Shown piece by piece: positions 8,641 through 17,180 of a DNA stretch of 64,000 bases; within the stretch, counting starts at the first letter, position 1; every line of letters begins with the position of its first letter. Origin of the DNA: Ruminiclostridium papyrosolvens DSM 2782 (GTDB lineage Bacteria; Bacillota; Clostridia; Acetivibrionales; DSM-1351); NCBI RefSeq assembly GCF_029318685.1, contig NZ_CP119677.1:3711001-3775000 (forward strand), in the 5' to 3' direction. The position numbers and the translations under genes were made by a program. The notes under the pieces were generated by a model. It made no database searches. It had not been told where the DNA came from and saw nothing but the letters and a program-made list of their open reading frames with translations.

Positions 8641-9429
8641 TTAATATTTGCAATCATTATTGTGAATTAAAAGATTATATAAAGAAGCATGCCTTAATTC
8701 ATCCGTAATTATTTCTACCATCATGTTTATATGTTTTCTGTTTTTCATGGCAGCTAATATCCTGCGGTATTTTTTTACCGCATTAGTTTCACCCATAAGA
8801 GCTCCTCTAAGCCCGTCACAATATGTTTTAGGTTTTTCAAAGGTAACATTTTCATCAGGTTTTACGGTCTTTCCCGTATGTTCGAAATAAATCTGTCGGA
8901 ACATCTTTGCATGTTTTATTTCATTGTCCCTTATCTCTGTGATAATTTCTTTGTCCAGCATCGCCGGGGCATTGTCTAAAAGATATTGATAGAATAATTT
9001 GTCATGTATCTCACCTTTTATCGCTTGTTGAATTAACTCCAACGCCTCCGACATATCTACATCCATTTTATCCTGTTGCATCATATCAGGGCTCATACCG
9101 CAATTCATCATATCCTGCTGCATCTTGTCGGGACACATCCCTGGCTGCATCATACCCTGCTGCATCATGTCAGGACACATTCCGGGCTGCATCATACCCT
9201 GCTGCATCATATCAGAACCCATTCCGGACTGCATCATGCCCTGCTGCATCATGCCAGGAGCCTTTTCATCTTCATCGTGATTTATATGTGGTGTATAGCC
9301 CGGTTGTATATCAGGACTATTGGTCTGCATGGTCCAAGGGTTTGTCATCCCTGAACCTTGATTTTTATTTGAAGGGCCCGGAGCCATCATATTACTGCTT
9401 ACATATGGCCAATTTACGTAATTATGCAC
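8641..9429 (-). CDS. methionine-rich ferritin-like (rubrerythrin/DUF2202-type) protein
   Basis: Protein of 262 residues, started by GTG 9429 after GAGGAGG. Residues 1-56 are Asn/Pro/Gly-rich and end in HDEDE. Residues 57-126 form imperfect 15-residue repeats of the form MMQQGMMQPGMCPD, with 23 methionines and three cysteines in 70 residues. Residues 128-262 are a four-helix ferritin-like domain with the metal pattern E..(IKGEIHD), ExxH (NEIKHAKMF), E (GETNAV) and ExxH (DELRHASLY). Such domains bind di-iron and are common in clostridial spore-coat or peroxide-defence proteins. The Met repeats resemble copper-binding Met motifs, so metal binding is plausible. No signal peptide is seen. It is monocistronic with its own terminator. 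The domain call is firm; the role is not. Confidence 0.75.
   Translation of the reverse strand: MHNYVNWPYVSSNMMAPGPSNKNQGSGMTNPWTMQTNSPDIQPGYTPHINHDEDEKAPGMMQQGMMQSGMGSDMMQQGMMQPGMCPDMMQQGMMQPGMCPDKMQQDMMNCGMSPDMMQQDKMDVDMSEALELIQQAIKGEIHDKLFYQYLLDNAPAMLDKEIITEIRDNEIKHAKMFRQIYFEHTGKTVKPDENVTFEKPKTYCDGLRGALMGETNAVKKYRRILAAMKNRKHINMMVEIITDELRHASLYNLLIHNNDCKY
9052..9261 (-). repeat. in-gene tandem repeat encoding Met/Gln/Gly-rich units
   Basis: About five imperfect 45-base units (the + strand reads CTGCTGCATCAT with variations) encode residues 57-126 of the ferritin-like protein. The unit length is a multiple of three, so copy number can change without breaking the frame. Antisense open frames here are only shadows of the repeat. 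Confidence 0.85.
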
Positions 9430-9596
9430 AATTATACCTCCTCTTTTATTAACATAAATTCCTTATTACATGTTATGTAAAATATACAGGAATGTTTCCC
9501 CCTACTAAGAAGAGTTTTCAAGTCCGATATAATATTTTTTATGTTAATATATTTCGGTAACAGTATATACACACGTTAACTTTAATTAGTGATTAA

Positions 9597-10334
9597 TTAG
9601 ACAATAAAATCAGAACAGTGATTATCCTTTTGGCTTTCTATTACATAATGCATGTAAGCACATTTTATCTCTTTCCTGCCTGACTGTCGTATGGGAATAG
9701 TGAAGCTGTTTTTCAGAACAAACTCATTTTCTTTGGTTGCAATTATATGCTGCATATTTACGATAAATCCTCTATGGGACCTTAAGAATCTTTTGTCCTT
9801 AATAATATCACAAATTTTTGCCATAGGCATATGAATTTTATATTCTTCGATTTCGGTAGTTATGACAATACCATTCCTTACAGCTTCAATGTACATGATA
9901 TCCCTAAGTCTGATTTTCACAGTCTCTTTCCCCAAAGGCAATTCTATGTACTTTGCATCAAAGGCTAAAATCTTTTTGCAACGGTTTAAGGCTTGTTCCA
10001 CACGTTTATATGTTATAGGCTTAATAAGATAGTGTGTTGCAGCAACCTCAAAGCCTTCACCTTTGTGGTCCAAGCTGGAGGTTGTGAAAATAATTTTACA
10101 GTCCTCATCAGTTTCACGTATTTTCTCAGCAACTTCAACTCCGTCTATACCTTTCATGTATATATCCAGAAATACAATTTTATATTTTTCCTCTAAAAAA
10201 GACGTCAACATTTCTTCACCACTGTCAAACTCCACAACTTCAATATTGACAAAATTATTTTTTGCATACTGCAGTATGTACTCGCACAGCAATGTACGAT
10301 CAAATCTTAAATCGTCGCAAATGGCTATTTTCAT
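9597..10334 (-). CDS. LytTR-family response regulator (orphan)
   Basis: Response regulator of 245 residues in the AgrA/LytR class. The receiver domain starts MKIAICDD, has phospho-acceptor Asp57 in IVFLDIYMKG and a conserved Lys in LIKPI. The LytTR DNA-binding domain covers about residues 130-235 (RLRDIMYIEAVRNG, then FLRSHRGFIVNM). I place the start at ATG 10334, after AGGAAGG; an in-frame ATG seven codons upstream lacks a site. No histidine kinase is adjacent. The divergent region towards the beta-helix gene contains two 11-base direct repeats typical of LytTR operators, so regulation of that gene and of itself is likely. Confidence 0.92.
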   Translation of the reverse strand: MKIAICDDLRFDRTLLCEYILQYAKNNFVNIEVVEFDSGEEMLTSFLEEKYKIVFLDIYMKGIDGVEVAEKIRETDEDCKIIFTTSSLDHKGEGFEVAATHYLIKPITYKRVEQALNRCKKILAFDAKYIELPLGKETVKIRLRDIMYIEAVRNGIVITTEIEEYKIHMPMAKICDIIKDKRFLRSHRGFIVNMQHIIATKENEFVLKNSFTIPIRQSGRKEIKCAYMHYVIESQKDNHCSDFIV

Positions 10335-10413
10335 CGTAACCTTCCTAAGATGCAATAATAATTGGAATATCTTTCCTTTTAGAATTATAACATGAAAGAT
10401 TTGATTTTTTCAA

Positions 10414-10444
10414 TCGTATTGCACTTTTTGCCGTCGAATTGCAC
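10414..10444 (+). promoter_or_regulatory. LytTR-type operator: two direct repeats
   Basis: TCGTATTGCAC (10414-10424) and TCGAATTGCAC (10434-10444) match at 10 of 11 bases and are 20 bases apart start to start, putting them on the same face of the helix. They end eight bases before the -35 element of the predicted rightward promoter. LytTR regulators such as AgrA and ComE bind paired direct repeats with about this spacing. The link to the divergent LytTR gene is inference. Confidence 0.6.
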
Positions 10445-10451
10445 ATACCGC

Positions 10452-10480
10452 TTCACTTTTGTCCAAAATACTGATATCAT
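10452..10480 (+). promoter_or_regulatory. predicted activator-dependent promoter
   Basis: TTCACT (10452-10457), a 17-base spacer and TATCAT (10475-10480). The weak -35 and the paired repeats just upstream fit a promoter that needs an activator. The transcript would start near 10487 and carry a leader of about 130 bases before the gene at 10616. Confidence 0.45.
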
Positions 10481-10497
10481 TAGCTTTAATAGGAATA

Positions 10498-10569
10498 ATG
10501 GGTATGGAGGGGATATTCTCGAAAAAACTAACCAAAATTAATCATTATGCATATAGTTACCTTGTTTAA
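10498..10569 (+). CDS. possible leader peptide of 23 residues
   Basis: An ATG at 10498 in the predicted leader opens a 23-codon frame ending TAA at 10567-10569 (begins MGMEGIFSKKLTK, ends YSYLV). The upstream AGGA is close and weak, and an alternative ATG lies two codons in after GGGT. The product is basic with a Tyr-rich end. Its place between a LytTR-type promoter and the target gene is suggestive of a signalling or attenuator peptide, but chance is a fair alternative. Confidence 0.2.
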   Translation: MGMEGIFSKKLTKINHYAYSYLV

Positions 10570-10615
10570 AAGCTTTCTTTCATTAAATTTAAATGTTTTT
10601 ACTTAAAGGTTAATA

Positions 10616-11440
10616 ATGGTGTTTACATCAAAATTTCAAACAAAGAGGCGAGGCAAATTGGATAGAATTAAGAAACTACGGTTAAGACCTATTGTAGATT
10701 TAAAGGTTGACACCATTTTGCCGCATTACGAAATCACTAAATGTGAAGCATGTAATCAGGCAAAAGTAGGTAATAAAGAATTTCCTACACTGCAAAAAGC
10801 ACTTAATTCCATAGAAAGCCCAGAAGAAACAATTATTACTCTGCTCACAGATGTGAACCTTGGTGAATCTACTCTGACACTGGATACTAATACTAATGTA
10901 GTACTTGATTTGGCAGGTCATAAAGTCACCAGTAGAAATTTTGACGGTACAATATATCTGGAGGGTGCATTAACCGTACAAGACTCCAGCGAAAAGGAAA
11001 CCGGCGTAATTGAAAATTTATATCCAAAAGGTATGGGAATCTATTTTAATAAATCCGGTGTTCTAAAACAAGAAGGTGGAACAATAAAAGGCTATAGTGC
11101 ATTATACAATTGGAGTAATACACCCGCGCCTTTTGTAATAATGAACGGCGGAACATTAAAAGGCAGTTGGTACGGAATATCATATCTGGATGCAGCAAAT
11201 ATAATAATAAACAATGGAACAATACAAGGCGGAGTAATGGCTTTTAACAATTGGGGCAAATCTAAGCATTCATTTTACATTGGAGAATCCAGTTACATAA
11301 AAAAGGGTGCATTGCTGCACAATGGTATAGCTAAGAAATATGATGCTACTGAAAATATTGTTATAGTTAAAAATCAATATGAAATTGTTAACCCTTTTTT
11401 TAAACACAGTACTATTACCTCTTCTTTTTCATTGGCTTAA
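10616..11440 (+). CDS. right-handed beta-helix (pectin-lyase-fold) protein of unknown function
   Basis: Protein of 274 residues. After a basic N-terminus (KRRGKLDRIKKLRLR) and a CEACNQ pair, it contains FPTLQKALNSI then TIITLLTDVNLGESTLTL and VVLDLAGHKVTS. This pattern is common at the start of parallel beta-helix repeats in clostridial surface proteins. Repeating short strands with Gly/Asn turns continue to about residue 235 (EQ/NGGTLKG, NNGTIQGG). No signal peptide, anchor or catalytic lyase residues are recognisable, so export and activity are uncertain. It is a single gene between the LytTR operator and a strong terminator, and is the likely target of that regulator. An alternative TTG start at about 10657 follows GAGGCGAGG. 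Confidence 0.7.
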   Translation: MVFTSKFQTKRRGKLDRIKKLRLRPIVDLKVDTILPHYEITKCEACNQAKVGNKEFPTLQKALNSIESPEETIITLLTDVNLGESTLTLDTNTNVVLDLAGHKVTSRNFDGTIYLEGALTVQDSSEKETGVIENLYPKGMGIYFNKSGVLKQEGGTIKGYSALYNWSNTPAPFVIMNGGTLKGSWYGISYLDAANIIINNGTIQGGVMAFNNWGKSKHSFYIGESSYIKKGALLHNGIAKKYDATENIVIVKNQYEIVNPFFKHSTITSSFSLA

Positions 11441-11483
11441 CTTATTTTTTGATTAGTTGCAAAATACCTGATAAATATATCGT

Positions 11484-11525
11484 CCGGTTAGGAAGCTTAA
11501 ACTTCTAAACCGGATCTTTTTATAT
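11484..11525 (+). terminator. rho-independent terminator after the beta-helix gene
   Basis: CCGGTTAGGAAG (11484-11495) pairs with CTTCTAAACCGG (11502-11513) with two weak positions, followed by ATCTTTTTAT. It lies 44 bases past the stop. Confidence 0.8.
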
Positions 11526-11645
11526 TGTTCAAATTACTACATTTCGAATAAAAAAATTAATAAAGCAAATAATTTTTATATCTTATATTTTTTTATAGGG
11601 TTAATTTTTCTCTTTTCATAACAATAATTATACTTGGAGGTAGCT

Positions 11646-11837
11646 ATGAATAAAAAAGATAAGCAACTGGACGGACGGGACAACAGACGAAGAACAGCGT
11701 ACAGACCCACTGACAATGAGGGAACGGCTGCCTGGACAAATGAAGCCGCAAAGCAAAAGGACACTAATGTTGTCATTCCAACAGTGGAAGGTGTTTCAGA
11801 AGCAAAAAGCTGGGTAGATAATGGAAGTAAACTATAA
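11646..11837 (+). CDS. small DUF3787-like protein
   Basis: Hydrophilic protein of 63 residues from ATG 11646; GGAGG lies 7 bases upstream, and a TTG at 11634 falls before that site. The C-terminus, with TNVVIPTVEGVSEAKSWVD, matches my recollection of the clostridial DUF3787 family, whose function is unknown. The centre has an Ala/Trp motif (EGTAAWTNEAAKQKD), also typical. It ends 18 bases before nifJ and probably shares its transcript. Family assignment is from memory of the motif. Confidence 0.7.
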   Translation: MNKKDKQLDGRDNRRRTAYRPTDNEGTAAWTNEAAKQKDTNVVIPTVEGVSEAKSWVDNGSKL

Positions 11838-11855
11838 TACGGGGGTGTTTTTTAA

Positions 11856-14800
11856 ATGTCGAAAATCAAAATGACGGTTGACGGTAATACTGCAGCTGCA
11901 TATGTGTCCTATGCTTTTACCGATGTCGCTGCAATTTATCCAATAACACCATCATCAAACATGGCAGAATCAGTTGACGAATGGTCTGCCAAAGGCAAAA
12001 AAAATATATTCGGGCAAAAAGTCCGAGTAGTTGAAATGCAGTCAGAAGCAGGTGCAGCAGGTGCCCTTCATGGTTCTCTTCAGGCAGGTGCCCTTACTAC
12101 TACGTTTACTGCTTCCCAAGGCTTGTTATTGATGATTCCGAATATGTACAAGGTTGCAGGGGAACTGTTGCCTGCTGTTTTCCATGTGAGTGCAAGAGCT
12201 ATTGCAACTCATGCTCTCTCCATCTTCGGCGATCATCAGGATGTAATGGCAGCAAGGCAAACCGGTGTAGTCCTGCTTGCTTCCGGTTCAGTTCAGGAAA
12301 TAATGGATTTGGCACCTGTAGCTCATTTGGCTGCAATTAAAGGACGACTTCCTTTCCTTCATTTCTTTGACGGCTTTAGAACATCTCATGAAATACAGAA
12401 AGTCGAAGCACTTGAATATGAAGATTTGGCAAGTCTGGTTGATTACGAGGCAGTTAAGGAATTCAGAGACAGAGCCTTGTCTCCAAATCATCCTGTTACA
12501 AGAGGTACAGCTCAAAACCCTGATGTTTATTTTCAGGGTCGTGAAGCCTCTAATCCTTTTTATAATGATATTGTCGGTATTGTTGAGGATTACATGAATA
12601 AGGTTGGGGCTCTTACAGGCCGTAAATATAGCCTTTTTGATTATTACGGAGCACCTGACGCCGAAAATATAATTGTTGCAATGGGTTCAATTACAGATGT
12701 TGTTGAAGAAACTATAGACTATATGAACAGTCAGGGTAAAAAGTACGGACTTGTAAAGGTTCACCTTTACAGACCATTCTCTGTAAAACACCTGCTTAAT
12801 GCAATTCCTAAAACAGTTAAAAAAATAGCTGTTCTGGACAGGACAAAAGAACCGGGTTCCATAGGAGAGCCTTTATACCTTGATGTTAAAACTGCGTTTT
12901 ACGATGTTCCTAATGCACCTGTTATAGTCGGGGGAAGATTTGGTCTTGCTTCAAAGGATACTACTCCTTCCGATATTAAGGCAGTATATGACAATCTGGA
13001 ACAGCAGAATCCTAAAAACCAGTTCACCATCGGTATAGATGATGACGTTACTCATACATCCTTGGCAGCAGAAGCAAAAATTAATGCAGAACCAAAGTCA
13101 ACTATCAGATGTAAGTTCTGGGGACTTGGTTCCGATGGAACTGTAGGAGCAAACAAACAGGCAATAAAGATTATAGGTGATCATACCGAGAAATATGCTC
13201 AGGGCTACTTTGCATATGACTCTAAGAAATCAGGCGGAGTTACCATGTCCCATCTCAGATTTGGAGATGAGCCTATAAAATCTGCGTACCTAATAAATGA
13301 GGCGGATTACATTGCTTGTCATAATCAATCCTACGTAAACCAGTACGACTTACTCAAAGGTATTAAAAAAGGCGGTATCTTTGTCTTAAACTGCCTGTGG
13401 GACGAAAAGGAATTGGAAGACCACCTTCCTGCTGAAATAAAACAGCAGATATCCAAAAATAATATACAGTTCTACACAGTTAATGCAACAAAGATTGCCG
13501 AGTCAATAGGTCTAGGAAACAGGATAAACATGATAATGCAGGCTGCTTTCTTTAAGCTTGCCGATATTATTCCTCTTGAAGAAGCTGTTAAGTACCTCAA
13601 GGATGCCGTTGTAAAAAGCTATGGCAAAAAGGGCGAAAATATTGTTAAGGTTAATCATGAAGCAATCGACAAGGGTATTAACGCCATAGTCAAGATAAAT
13701 GTTCCAGACAGTTGGAAGGATGCACAGGATACGTCCAATACTGACATTAATGAGCCGGAATTTATAAGCGAAGTCATGAGGCCTATGAATGCAATGAAGG
13801 GTGAAGAACTTCCTGTAAGTGCATTTAAAGGAATAGAAGACGGAACTTTGCCAAATGGAACCTCAGCTTATGAAAAACGAGGCATTGCAGTTAATGTCCC
13901 CGAATGGCAGCCAGAAAGCTGCATACAGTGTAATATCTGCTCTCTGGTATGTCCTCATGCGGTTATCAGGCCAACTCTGGCAACCGAAGATGAGTTAAAG
14001 GCCGCACCTGAAGCCTTTGTTACAAAAAAAGCTGTGGGCAAGGGAATGGAAGAATACCAGTTCAGAATACAGATAAGTCCTATGGACTGTACAGGCTGTG
14101 GCAACTGTGCTGACGTTTGTCCTGCTAAGCCAAAAGCTCTGGTTATGAAAAAACTGAGCACCCAGACAGAACGAGAAATACCTAACTATGACTATGCTAC
14201 CAACAAAATAGGATATAAAGGCGGTAACTTTGGAAACAAGACCATTAAGGACAGTCAGTTCAGAAAGCCTTTAATGGAATTCTCCGGAGCTTGTGCCGGC
14301 TGTGGTGAAACCCCATATATTAAGCTTATAACACAGCTTTACGGTGACAGAATGATGATTGCAAATGCAACCGGTTGTTCATCAATATGGGCTGCCTCAT
14401 ATCCTACAAGCTCATATACGGTAAACCATGAAGGCAAAGGCCCTGCTTGGGCAAATTCCCTGTTTGAGGATAATGCCGAATTCGGTTATGGTATGTACCT
14501 TGGGGTAAAGCAAATCAGAGAACGTCTCAGAGATGTTGCAAATGAGCTATTGGAGCTGGATATTGATGAAAAGCTTAAACCTTTATTAGCAAAATGGCTG
14601 GAAAGTGTTGAAGACGGTGCAGCCTCCAAAGGAGCCAGCGAAGACTTAATTAGTGCTCTGCAGAGCTACTCAAATAAGGATCAGAAGCAAATGCAGCTGG
14701 TTAATGAACTTCTGGAAAAGAAGGACTATCTTATTAAACGTTCCATATGGGTAGTAGGCGGTGACGGATGGGCTTACGATATAGGCTATGGCGGACTTGA

Positions 14801-15383
14801 CCATGTTCTCTCTACCGGAGATGATATCAACATGCTTGTATTTGATACAGAAATTTATTCAAATACAGGCGGCCAGGCCTCAAAGGCAACTCCTACGTCC
14901 GCTATTGCAAAGTTTGCTTCTTCCGGTAAGAAACAGGCTAAAAAGGATCTAGCCGCTCAAATGATGACCTATGGCAATGTATATGTTGCTCAGGTGGGAA
15001 TAGGTGCGGACAGAAACCAAATGCTAAAGGCAATTGCTGAAGCCGAAGCCTACAAAGGGCCTTCTATTATTATTGCATATTCTCCATGTATAAGCCACGG
15101 TATCAAAGACGGCATGGGAAGAAGCATAGCAAATTCAGCAGCCGCTGTATCAGCGGGATACTGGCATTTGTTCAGGTATAATCCTGATTTGAAGCAGGAA
15201 GGAAAGAATCCGTTTATTCTGGATTCAAAAGAGCCTAAGGAAAGCTTCAAGGAATTCCTGATGTCTCAGGTAAGATATTCCTCTCTTGCAAAGATGTTCC
15301 CTGAAGAGGCGGAAGAGTTGTTTACTCTTGCAGAAGAACATGCAAAAGATAAGTACCAGCGTTTAAAGCGTATGGCGGAGTAA
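11856..15383 (+). CDS. nifJ: pyruvate:ferredoxin (flavodoxin) oxidoreductase
   Basis: Single-chain enzyme of 1175 residues that oxidises pyruvate with CoA to acetyl-CoA, CO2 and reduced ferredoxin, the central step of clostridial fermentation. Domain order is the standard one: pyruvate-binding domain I (AYPITPSS-like AIYPITPSSNMAES near 27-40), domain II, the gamma domain, a two-cluster ferredoxin domain (Cys motif CIQCNICSLVCP from residue 689 and CTGCGNCADVCP from 745), then the TPP domain (GACAGCGE, and GDGWAYDIG near 969-977, ending YSNTGGQ). All cluster and TPP residues appear present. Length is typical. It follows the DUF3787-like gene by 18 bases and ends in a strong terminator. Confidence 0.98.
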   Translation: MSKIKMTVDGNTAAAYVSYAFTDVAAIYPITPSSNMAESVDEWSAKGKKNIFGQKVRVVEMQSEAGAAGALHGSLQAGALTTTFTASQGLLLMIPNMYKVAGELLPAVFHVSARAIATHALSIFGDHQDVMAARQTGVVLLASGSVQEIMDLAPVAHLAAIKGRLPFLHFFDGFRTSHEIQKVEALEYEDLASLVDYEAVKEFRDRALSPNHPVTRGTAQNPDVYFQGREASNPFYNDIVGIVEDYMNKVGALTGRKYSLFDYYGAPDAENIIVAMGSITDVVEETIDYMNSQGKKYGLVKVHLYRPFSVKHLLNAIPKTVKKIAVLDRTKEPGSIGEPLYLDVKTAFYDVPNAPVIVGGRFGLASKDTTPSDIKAVYDNLEQQNPKNQFTIGIDDDVTHTSLAAEAKINAEPKSTIRCKFWGLGSDGTVGANKQAIKIIGDHTEKYAQGYFAYDSKKSGGVTMSHLRFGDEPIKSAYLINEADYIACHNQSYVNQYDLLKGIKKGGIFVLNCLWDEKELEDHLPAEIKQQISKNNIQFYTVNATKIAESIGLGNRINMIMQAAFFKLADIIPLEEAVKYLKDAVVKSYGKKGENIVKVNHEAIDKGINAIVKINVPDSWKDAQDTSNTDINEPEFISEVMRPMNAMKGEELPVSAFKGIEDGTLPNGTSAYEKRGIAVNVPEWQPESCIQCNICSLVCPHAVIRPTLATEDELKAAPEAFVTKKAVGKGMEEYQFRIQISPMDCTGCGNCADVCPAKPKALVMKKLSTQTEREIPNYDYATNKIGYKGGNFGNKTIKDSQFRKPLMEFSGACAGCGETPYIKLITQLYGDRMMIANATGCSSIWAASYPTSSYTVNHEGKGPAWANSLFEDNAEFGYGMYLGVKQIRERLRDVANELLELDIDEKLKPLLAKWLESVEDGAASKGASEDLISALQSYSNKDQKQMQLVNELLEKKDYLIKRSIWVVGGDGWAYDIGYGGLDHVLSTGDDINMLVFDTEIYSNTGGQASKATPTSAIAKFASSGKKQAKKDLAAQMMTYGNVYVAQVGIGADRNQMLKAIAEAEAYKGPSIIIAYSPCISHGIKDGMGRSIANSAAAVSAGYWHLFRYNPDLKQEGKNPFILDSKEPKESFKEFLMSQVRYSSLAKMFPEEAEELFTLAEEHAKDKYQRLKRMAE

Positions 15384-15407
15384 TAATATGAATTAAATCA
15401 ATAAAAT

Positions 15408-15450
15408 AAAGACTGATATCTGTTAATTTCAGGTATCAGTCTTTGTTTTC
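15408..15450. terminator. rho-independent terminator between nifJ and the ABC ATPase
   Basis: AAAGACTGATATC (15408-15420) pairs with GTATCAGTCTTT (15433-15444), followed by GTTTTC. The upstream A-rich stretch gives a U-tract on the other strand, so it can serve both convergent genes. Confidence 0.8.
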
Positions 15451-15487
15451 TAAACAACATATCAGTTCTGAGTAACAGATAAAAGTA

Positions 15488-16408
15488 TTAAGTAATCCTA
15501 AACGACCCGCCTGTCAGCTGTAGAAAATAATCTTCCAAAGTGTCATTCATTACACTTATTTCACTCACCTCTACCCCATTTTCAGATAATGTACGGTTAA
15601 AGGCGGAAGATTCGTTCAACTTTTCGTAAACCCTTATAACTCCTTGTTCAATAACCTTGTAATCTGTAATTCCCATTTTTTCAAGCAAAAATGATGCCTT
15701 CTTGTCGTCGCCTGTCTTAATTTGAATATAGCTCCTGCTCTTCTTTTTCAGAGACTCAAAATCAATTTCCTCTAACAAAGTTCCTTCATTTATTATGCCT
15801 ATTTTTGTGGCTGTCTGCTGTATCTCACTAAGTATATGTGAAGATACCAGAACCGTAATTTTCCTTTTCACAGAAAGGTCTTGAATTAATTTGCGGATTT
15901 CCTTTATTCCCACTGGGTCAAGGCCATTTGTAGGCTCATCAAGTATCAGTAATTCAGGCTTATGCAGCAGCGCCCTTGATATTCCAAGTCTCTGTTTCAT
16001 CCCAAGAGAAAAGCCCTTGACCCTCTTGTTTCGTACATCTGTCATACCCGTTATTTCAAGGGCTTCTTCAATATAGCTTTTATTTGTGACACCCATAAGT
16101 CGCCTATGTATCTCCAGATTTTCAACAGCTGTCAGGTTTGGATAAAATCCGGCTGTTTCAATAACCGAACCTATTCTTCCGTAATGTTCATGCTGACCTT
16201 GGGAAATTCTCTCTCCGAACAGAAATACCTCTCCCTCTGTTGGCTTTACGAGTCCCATTATCATTCTGATGGTTGTTGTTTTACCAGCTCCGTTCTGACC
16301 GAGGAATCCATATATATCTCCCTTGGCAACATTCATATTTACACCGTTTACAGCTTTTTTATTTTTATATAATTTCGAAAGATTTTGAGTTTTTAATACA
16401 TAATCCAC
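15488..16408 (-). CDS. ABC transporter ATP-binding protein (BcrA/LanF type)
   Basis: ATPase subunit of 306 residues. Walker A is GQNGAGKTT near residue 36, the signature is SLGMKQRLGISRALL and Walker B is LLILDEPTNGLDPVG. A C-terminal extension of about 90 residues is typical of BcrA-like subunits. The start is GTG 16408, seven bases after GGAGGG; the TTG at 16423 overlaps that site. It is last in an operon with two small permeases (16429, 17181), a layout of lantibiotic-immunity or bacitracin-type exporters. A two-component pair lies just upstream, so peptide-antibiotic defence is likely. Confidence 0.92.
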   Translation of the reverse strand: MDYVLKTQNLSKLYKNKKAVNGVNMNVAKGDIYGFLGQNGAGKTTTIRMIMGLVKPTEGEVFLFGERISQGQHEHYGRIGSVIETAGFYPNLTAVENLEIHRRLMGVTNKSYIEEALEITGMTDVRNKRVKGFSLGMKQRLGISRALLHKPELLILDEPTNGLDPVGIKEIRKLIQDLSVKRKITVLVSSHILSEIQQTATKIGIINEGTLLEEIDFESLKKKSRSYIQIKTGDDKKASFLLEKMGITDYKVIEQGVIRVYEKLNESSAFNRTLSENGVEVSEISVMNDTLEDYFLQLTGGSFRIT

Positions 16409-16428
16409 ATTTACGCCCTCCAATTATT

Positions 16429-17160
16429 CTATTTATACACATCATGCTTTGAATAATAAACAGCACTAATTAAAACCGAAAATATAAAAACTGAGGCAAC
16501 CACTGCCAAAATACCCTTTATATCACCCCTGCCAATATTTTCTGTCAAGAAATAATAATCAACAAGCCTGTTAGGTGTACAGGTAGGTATATAAAGACTG
16601 TTTTTTATATTTATAAAGCTCATATATGAAATAAAGTAACCCATCCCGGTAAAAATGCTTGTTCCCACCGATTTAACCACCAGACATATAAAGGATGTGA
16701 GAGGAACAAGAACAAAATTCAGTCCAGCCATAATAAATATCAGCCTTAAAAGTTTCAACATTAGTTTCCATTCAGGAACACCAATAAATATGATACCAAA
16801 TAAGAATGCCGCTACCAGAAATGAAATATACAAGCATATGCTAAAAATCAGCATTACTGCTTGTTTTAACGTAAATAGCCTTATCCTTGAGACGGGATAT
16901 GTAAACAATATGCCTATAGTACTTTGGTGATACTCACCAGATATAACGTACCCTGTTATTACTGCAATGACCAACAGCGCCACGAGGTTTATACCATTCA
17001 GCCCCGCCACTGCAAAATCATCCCATGTTGCAACAGCTTTTTGTGATGTTACAAGGAGCATTGCAGTACCTGCCGAAAGAAACCCTCCTATTGCAATTAT
17101 CCAGAAGACAGGTGTTCTTTTGTATTTTATCAGCTCTGTATAAATCAGATTCAGAAACAT
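16429..17160 (-). CDS. ABC transporter permease (LanE/G type)
   Basis: Membrane subunit of 243 residues with six hydrophobic segments, in the ABC-2 family. Conserved features include an N-terminal YTELIKYKRTPVFWI and GYVISGEYHQSTIGILFTYPVSR in the first cytoplasmic loop. ATG 17160 follows GGAGGAGGG, so I prefer it over an ATG five codons upstream. It pairs with the permease at 17181 and the ATPase at 15488, which together form a transporter that removes peptides from the membrane. The gap to the upstream permease is 20 bases. Confidence 0.88.
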   Translation of the reverse strand: MFLNLIYTELIKYKRTPVFWIIAIGGFLSAGTAMLLVTSQKAVATWDDFAVAGLNGINLVALLVIAVITGYVISGEYHQSTIGILFTYPVSRIRLFTLKQAVMLIFSICLYISFLVAAFLFGIIFIGVPEWKLMLKLLRLIFIMAGLNFVLVPLTSFICLVVKSVGTSIFTGMGYFISYMSFINIKNSLYIPTCTPNRLVDYYFLTENIGRGDIKGILAVVASVFIFSVLISAVYYSKHDVYK

Positions 17161-17180
17161 CAGACCCTCCTCCATTTATA

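Noticed and set aside
9052-9261. CRISPR array
   Set aside because: Units are in frame, contiguous and imperfect, without spacers; they encode the Met-rich tract.
9076-9354. His/Leu-rich open frame on the + strand
   Set aside because: It is the antisense shadow of the methionine repeat tract; the - strand gene has start, ribosome site, domain and terminator.
12288-15250. Several open frames antisense or out of frame within nifJ
   Set aside because: nifJ is continuous with all family motifs, so these frames are shadows.
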